Assembly (NCBI GenBank): GCA_032173965.1
Contig: CM063290.1
Coordinates: 6,151,501 to 6,215,500, forward strand
Length of the DNA: 64,000 nucleotides
Direction of reading: 5' to 3'
From: Sitta carolinensis
Taxonomy: Eukaryota; Chordata; Aves; Passeriformes; Sittidae
In this document: piece by piece, positions 57,101 through 64,000 of the stretch
Layout of the letters: each line of letters begins with the position of its first letter
Numbering within the stretch: position 1 is the stretch's first letter
Program-made: the position numbers and the translations under genes
The notes under the pieces: generated by a model
Database searches by the model: none
The model's input: the letters and a program-made list of their open reading frames with translations, nothing else
Told to the model about the DNA's origin: nothing

Positions 57101-60100
57101 AGATTCCTTTTTAAGATGGTGCTAAGGTTGCATGAACACATAGGACTTCGTTCCTGTGCTGAAGAGATCAGAATCTCACCAGACAAGGTCAATAAACAAC
57201 ACCAAAGGTCAACAACAAAGTTCTCTATTATCAGCAAATTTGTCCAGGACTTTTGTGTTTTGTTTTAATACATATCCCCTTAGACCATCTGCTATTCCCT
57301 CCAATGGACCAAGGTCTTCCAGAGGGTCAGTATCAGTGCTGCTGCCAGTCTGTCCTCCTAGCACACCCATTAAAAACAAAAATAAATTTAAAAAACAGAG
57401 ATTCCTTTTCTGTGCAAGACAAAATACACTGAAGAGTTTTCAATAATAATGGAGCTGCTGAGATGTAACACAGCTTTTCTAGACATTCCTGAAAGTGCCA
57501 GTTGTTACTGAGCTAAGATAAATACAATGTTAAATATTGCCATCTTCATTTAAATTCAGTAACTTCTCTGGCCAGTGGAATGAAATATTTGCAGTACCAA
57601 ACCAAGGGCTAGCATTTAATCCTCATTTATTTTAGAAAAAGAGCTAGATAAAGAGCTATGTAACAAGTTTAATTGTGTCTGGAAAAAACAAACAACATAG
57701 AGCTAGCAGTGAGAGAATGAGATTGTCTTATTTTCTAACCATAAGCAACCAGTCTCCTACAGGCAGGTCCTTGCTCAGCCCCCGTGAGCCCAGCAGAAAC
57801 ACTGAGCTACACCAGAGCTGAGCAAACAGGGGAATTTTTGCAGGAACGGGCTGAGAGAAGGAAGGTAAAAGCATCACAGGAAAAGGCACTTTTTTCTGTT
57901 CTTGGCTCTAGCTGTTGGGCTGAGTTAGGGAATGCCTTATTAAACAGCTGAAGCTCTTGAAATCTGCAGCCATTATCCTAGTGTGAGGCAAAACGTTACA
58001 CAGGCACTTCTGCCTGGCTACAATTCTTTCTTCACTCAGCAAATATTTAGTAGATTTAAGGTTCCCAAAATAAACTATTTTTTCTCCTAGGTGTTACTGA
58101 AACAATCCATACAGCTCACTTGGATTTGGTTCGAAGTGATAAATAGATGCATTTCCTACAGTGAAGTCCACGCTTTACAGATCCTACAATCCTCCTGTAC
58201 TAAGATAAAATGAGAGAAGGAAAAAGAAGCAAAACCCCTACTCGAAAACACTGCATTTTGGAGGATTTTATGGCATTCACACATTACAGAGACAATTGTC
58301 CCCCTCCCCCTTTTCAGTATACTCCTTTTCATTTAACCCAACATGTCTGTCATGAAATCCTCCTAGGAATTCATAGCAAGTTAGGGAACACTTTGCTTTT
58401 TGACAAATCCTCTATACTTAAGGAATGCAAGTGTTTCCTTCACCCAATTCTCCAACTAAGCTTCCTAATTATAGCACTCTTGCAGGATTTCAGCGTGTGC
58501 TGGCAGAGGCGCTGTGCATCACACTGAATTTCAAGTTGAGGTAGCCACAAAACTGCTCTTCAAACCCCCTGCAACCACGCACAGGGTGAGACTGCACTGC
58601 CTTTTCTCAACCCTGGCCCAGTGTGCAGTGAGCTGCTTGTGGAAAGGAGCCACAGCACCATCTTCCCAATTGTCCTAAGTGCTGCTCAGCTCCCACAAAC
58701 CGTCCAAGGGAGGGCTGTGAATTCCCCCACTTCCCAACATGCCCTTGCAGCTCACCTCCAGGCAATTTTTCAGTTGACCCCTTGGAAATTCTCATGGGTG
58801 TTGCCAGAGAGATGTGTGAGGTAAGGCTGCATTTATTTTAAATAAATAATTTCTCTGACATGAATTAATTTTCCAATGGAAGATTTCTGTGGATATAACA
58901 CTGCAAATACAGAAATGCCATGCTGCCAAGGCAAGAGAATAAGGAAGGAGGTGTGTTACTCTGTGACCCAGACCTCCTCCTGGGATCCCCTACCTCCTTT
59001 CCTGACTCAGAGTCCTGTGCCTAAAAACCACTGCAGATTTTTCACCAGATGAGTTACAAGTCACAAAAATATGTGGAATAATTGACTTCACTTAAGCTGC
59101 AATGCTTTTTTCTTCAAAAGCAAGCACAGAGGTTCCTAACATATGAGTCCTGCATAGCTGACATCTTTTTAAGTTGATGTCAGCCACCACAGCTGTAACT
59201 TGGCACTTCTAGTAACACTCTGCTCAGGGTTTGCCTTTCCCGAGGTCTCTCCATTCCTGCACTTGCAAACTGTCCCACATCTATCTTGGGGTAACCACAG
59301 AACCTCAGGAACCCTAAAAATGACTATTTTTTCTCCATAGGTTTGCTATGTATAGATGCCACGAGTTCTTTTCGGAATGATTTAGAATTTGCGCACATAA
59401 CACTCTTTTTTCAAAGCATAAATTTAAAGATTTACATAACGGATCAAATTGTCTTCCAAATCAGACAAAAACTGAGTCCAGGACTTCCTTATGTGCTTCT
59501 GAATTTGCTGAACTATAATGTTTCTGATCATGACACTGCTTTCTCCCAGGCTACAGTTTCTGGCCCTTGTTCCCAGTTCCCTCACAACCCAACTCCCATG
59601 AGCTCCAGACACTTGGACATCAGGACTAAGATATTTCAGAGGATCTCATATAACACTCATTCCTCTGCCAAATATGCCACAATCCACATCCAACTGTGGA
59701 CAGACTGAAAAGCAGACTGATGAAAATGGAAACCTTGAACAGAGACAGTCAAGTGCAAGTCAACCTCAACAAGGTAATCCCTGCAACTGCCTTGATATGA
59801 GCATTTTGACAGACAAAACAATCAGGAGATTATTTAGTTTGCATTATGATGAAAAGGAAATTCATCTGAAATACATGGACCACCATGGAGATACATGTGA
59901 ATAAAAAAACACAAGCCACCAAGCAAAAAGCCAAACCAAAACAGCAGCAGTTGTTCGTGTGGGCAATGAGGAGGCCAATCTGCTGAGAAATTTCTGTCAG
60001 CTTCAGCAAAAAGGAGTTAAAATCAAACTGGATGGGTGAGTGGAAGCAACTTTCCTCCACAACAGCCTATTCACCAGAGCTCCCAGTCTGAGCCAAGAAC

Positions 60101-61301
60101 TGGGACTTGCAAGGGTCTGTTCACCAACTGGGTGGAGGACTTCAAACAGGAATCTTGTAAACTGCAGCAGCATAGGAAAAAATCTTAACAATAACCAAAA
60201 TTGAACAGTTCAGCAAAAATGAATTTTGTTTCTAGAAAAACTTAAATATAAAAGAAGCCAGGAATTAGGCAAGTGGAAAGGTATGTCAATGATTTTTTCT
60301 GAGCTGCATTCACAGCCACAAACTGAAACACATACCATAAGTTACTGGGTTATCATAAGTATGAAATGTGTACAAGAAAAGGCAGCAATGCCCTTGCCTA
60401 AAGAGCAGCACATCACCTTGGGGTATCAATGGTAGGAAATATTAAGTTGTACTTCATCTTCTATTTAGAGCAAAACCCCAGTATCCCTAATGTGGTTTCC
60501 ATCTGCTATTTATGCAATTAAGTCACCTCCTCACAGTTCAAATACCCTTACTTACTACTCAGGTTACTTCCAATTTCCCAGATGGTCAGTCTCCAGAAAA
60601 CATCATCTGAGCCTCAGCCACTTCTTGGTTAAATCCATTCTGACAGTTTATTAGTAGAATACTTTATCAGCTGTTTAAAGAATATTTGTTACAAATTTGT
60701 TTTCTATGTAAATCAGGTTCCATGAACTAGGATGGAATTCCAGCCTTTTCAAATGCATTTTAATGTGGAATGCTGACATCAAGTCTTAACTTCATTTGAT
60801 TATTTTTTCTGTTTATGTTATTAACAACCAGTTTTTCTGGCACTTTTTCATGTTCCAGTTCAATCACTCGGTTGAATTACTTGAACTCCTGCTGAACTGC
60901 AGCAAAAAAAGGAAAATTAACTAATGCCTCATTTGATCTTGTGACCATAAAACTTGTGTTTTCATTCCCTCTTTAACCTTTGACCATCTATTTTCCCCTT
61001 AATTTGTGTGTTATGTACCTGATAGTTTTAAATTTGTTTCTTTTATTCATGAAAAAGACTGCTCTGATGGTTGATCTGCCCTCTGTTCATTTTAACCATC
61101 AGTGACTTTATTCTGGATTCTCATCAGTAAGCACATACTTAAAAATCACTTCTTCATAGCCCATCATGTATATGCTATTTGGCTTAGTGTATGCTCTTTA
61201 CCAGAAGTGTATGGTTGTTCTCATAAAAAGTGCCAACTAAGCTAAAAGAGAAAACAAGTTACAAGAAAGTGAAAAAAGCTTGTAAAAGCTGCTTTGCCAG
61301 T

Positions 61302-61400
61302 CTCACAGAATCAGCTGAGTTGGAAGAGACCCACAAGGGTCATCGAGTCCAACTCCCTGCCCTGCACAGAACCATTCCCAAGTCACACCACGTGCCCAGT
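61302..61400 (-). mobile_element. CR1 LINE 3' fragment
   Basis: TCACAGAATCAGCTGAGTTG, GAAGAGACCCACAAGGGTCA, TCGAGTCCAACTCCCTGCCC and on to CACACCACGTGCC follow the reverse-complement CR1 3' region closely. Confidence 0.88.
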
Positions 61401-64000
61401 TTATTTATTCAAGTCCTCTCCTTTTCACATGGAGGATGGACTTGAGTTTAATATAAGCTACTGGACTTAGCTTTTTGTTTTAAACAGTTGTTAAACACCT
61501 GAACAGAGGATAAAACATTTTTAAAACACATGTAGACTGTAATAAAATATGGTCTATCTACAGCCCAAAGAAATTAAATGAAAGGGGAAGATTTCATGAA
61601 TATCATTAATGAGGTCAAAGATTCCAATTATGGCTCACATTTGACATCAATACCCTCCATTTATGTGAATATTAAATTCATGGATGCCAATCCTACATAC
61701 ATATGCTCAAAATGGGATTCAAATCCCTTGTCTTGAATAGTATCTTATATTTGTTCACTAAATTACAATAAGAACACCACACATGACCTTTATTTACAAA
61801 TATGGGTGCACTAGCCCACTGACTACAATTTCTGCTTCTAATCACTGGGTGAACTAAAGGCTTGGAAAGCAAATAGAGGCTTCTAGCCATGCCATCCATG
61901 CTGATGGGTCCATGCCACACAGGGTCCTGGCTTCTGAAGGCCAGCAGGTCTGTTTCTCCTGAGTAAATAAAAGTCAGCATCACCAGTGCAATTCCACACA
62001 GCCTACAGACCTCCTATTGTTCTGCAGCAATATTCATTATCTCCCAGCATCAGCACTGCTGAAACTAAGGGCAGCTTTTACTTCTGTTAACTAGAGCTAA
62101 CATCAACTTTCTGTTGACAAGAAGGAAGCCAGGATCAAGGCCTGACGATACAAGTGACACACTGACAGGGTCTCCTGTGAAATCAGCCTTGCTCTTCTGC
62201 AGATGGCAACACTCACATGCTGGGACACAAAAGAGCCCGTCCTTGGGTTTTCTCTACAACATCCTACTTCATGTACACCCAAAAGCCAGCTGAATTTTTT
62301 AACTGTGCAATAAACTTTGTCACTGTCAAGAAGACTTTATGCCCTATTTCTAATTCTTTCATATAACAGAACAGGAAAAGGGTCATTTCAGGTTATACAA
62401 CTTGACCACGGGCAGATGGCAGTGAACCCAGAGCAGAAACACAAAATATCCCTCTCCTCTAAAGCAGATGGCATGCTGATCAAGTAAGATATAATCTAAT
62501 GCTAACTGCACTACTATTATCTATCAAACTAACACCAGTATAAAGCAGTAAAGACAGAAAAAACCTAAGGCGGGGAGGCGAAGCAGAGGAGAACAATGGA
62601 AAAAAATAACAGAGTAAGAGAAGACAACCCATTGCAGCAGAAACAGCCTCTTTTCAGGTACCTTTAAGATTTAAAACCTAGGAATGGCAGTAGATAAGGA
62701 ATAGCAATGGCCCTCACTGTGTTTTAGATGTTCTTCTAGCTTGAGATACTGGCCCAGTTCCCTCAGCTCTTGCACTGCACTGGACACCTGCCAGGGGCTA
62801 AATATCCCGGCTGCTTAGATAATTACATATTTATGATTTTGCCGAGAATTCTTAGTCAAAGCTTATTTTTGAACTGTAAAATGCTTAGAGAAACAGCAGA
62901 GAAAGTTCTCTGACAAATGCTACTTCAAAACAGAGCCAACACTTAAATTTTTTTAAAGGACATTCATTTCCGTTTCAGTTGATTCATTCAGTGGTGAACT
63001 TTAATGGCGAAAAAGGAGAAAAGGAGTGTTTTCCCTCTCAGTCAGAAAGGGATCTTGCTAGTGTGTTTAACTTGCTCTCTGTAAAGAAACAGAAAATTCA
63101 AAAACCCTTCCAAAATTACTCAGAATAGTGTACATACAATTTTTAATGCTTATCATAGTGTGCACCCTACCACATGATGGAACTTTTCTATCACGTTATT
63201 AAGTAGTATTTCCTCTTCCACACATAACCCACTAGATTAGCTAATTCATGCTGATGCAATAAATAGGACTGATGTATGAACATTTTGAAATATAATTGTT
63301 TAGCCACAACAAATTGTCACACAAAATACATTGACCTTTACCTTCCTTCACTGATAATAGCATCCACTAATTTCAGAAGGAGCAAAACAGTCCAAAATTT
63401 CATGTTGTAATTTTAGACTATTTCAGAACCTGACAGAAATAAACATTGCTTTTTTTAACTTTTAAGGCGTCATTCCATAACCTGTACAACCAACAGCCTC
63501 AACAATAAACTTCATGAGCACTTTTAAGCTCTACTCTTCAAAGTGCTTTCAAGCTTGGTTAGCTTTATCCATGCAAGTGCCCCTTATTTATATCTCAAAA
63601 TAACTACTCCTACACTAAAAGTTACATGCACGCACATGTATTTGTATTTCACAGAATAAGGGCCTTGGTTTTGCAGTGTTATTTATTTTGAATCAATTAT
63701 TCTAGGCTCTTGTAGGCAACATCTTTAGCACTGTCAAGTTTGATAAACTCTGGAAAGCAGGGGTCCCTGTTCTCAGTATAATGACAGCCGACCTTCAGCT
63801 CCACCACCATACACAGAGCTGCTCATCTGCTGACACTAATTCTATATACCTAGAGCTGAGAGATGCCATTCAGCTCCTCTTGAAACACAGCCAGTTTTGC
63901 AATTCCAGTGCAAAAACCTTGGAGCTAGCAGCACAGACCTCCAGCTGTCCTTGGCAGGTGCCAGCAGAGACAAGGCTTCCACACCAAACCCAACCCTCCA

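Larger units (their letters stand above)
28844..64000 (-). other. Upstream intron/non-coding region of TBL1XR1
   Basis: The acceptor at 28844 implies an upstream non-coding exon. None could be identified, so the first exon and promoter are probably beyond 64000, or one lies in the 31 kb CpG-rich island. No other gene is supported in these 35 kb. Contents I can name are listed separately: three CR1 fragments, a CpG-rich block, long A and T runs, hairpins, a G-rich cluster and candidate conserved elements. Confidence 0.6.

Noticed and set aside
28844..64000. Search for a 5' non-coding first exon of TBL1XR1
   Set aside because: Non-coding exons cannot be recognised without transcripts. Donor-like sites are too common to choose one.

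Overview
The window is vertebrate nuclear DNA, almost certainly from a bird. It carries one recognisable protein-coding gene on the minus strand, a TBL1XR1 (TBLR1) orthologue. Three things point to a bird: an almost mammal-identical TBL1XR1 protein in a compact gene (14 coding exons in about 16.3 kb), low interspersed-repeat density, and CR1 LINE 3' ends carrying the ATTCTGTG octamer. The species cannot be named from this sequence.

Layout from low to high coordinate (the gene reads from right to left). 1-7300: downstream intergenic DNA with no supported gene. About 7300-12486: probable long 3' UTR, with several candidate AATAAA signals and two unexpectedly GC-rich stretches (about 8280-8700 and 9480-9790). 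12487-28798: the coding region in 14 exons, every junction traced by GT/AG sites and codon continuity. 28799-28843: the untranslated part of the first coding exon, with a two-codon upstream ORF. 28844-64000: a 35 kb non-coding stretch, taken as the intron leading to 5' non-coding exon(s) beyond the window. It holds a CpG-rich island at about 30.8-31.15 kb, a few CR1 fragments, long homopolymers, hairpins and some candidate conserved non-coding elements.

The gene product is a LisH/F-box-like/WD40 protein of the NCoR/SMRT-HDAC3 corepressor complex. Exons 1-3 give the LisH and F-box-like N-terminus and the Ala/Gln linker. Exons 4-14 give the eight-repeat WD40 propeller. With one exception the exons join in frame to a 513-residue protein, one residue shorter than human TBL1XR1, which has 514.

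The exception is the main observation. Coding exon 10 is 74 nt where 75 are needed: the conserved lysine codon before the donor has lost one A. Canonical splicing of the sequence as given would shift frame inside the fifth WD repeat and stop four codons later. A homopolymer error in the assembly is the likeliest cause, but a real allele is not excluded. Other points are the strong GC3 contrast of exons 4-5 around an AT-rich tandem-repeat intron, the two-codon uORF, and the coding-like fragment in the intronic CpG island. I found no novel biological system in the window.
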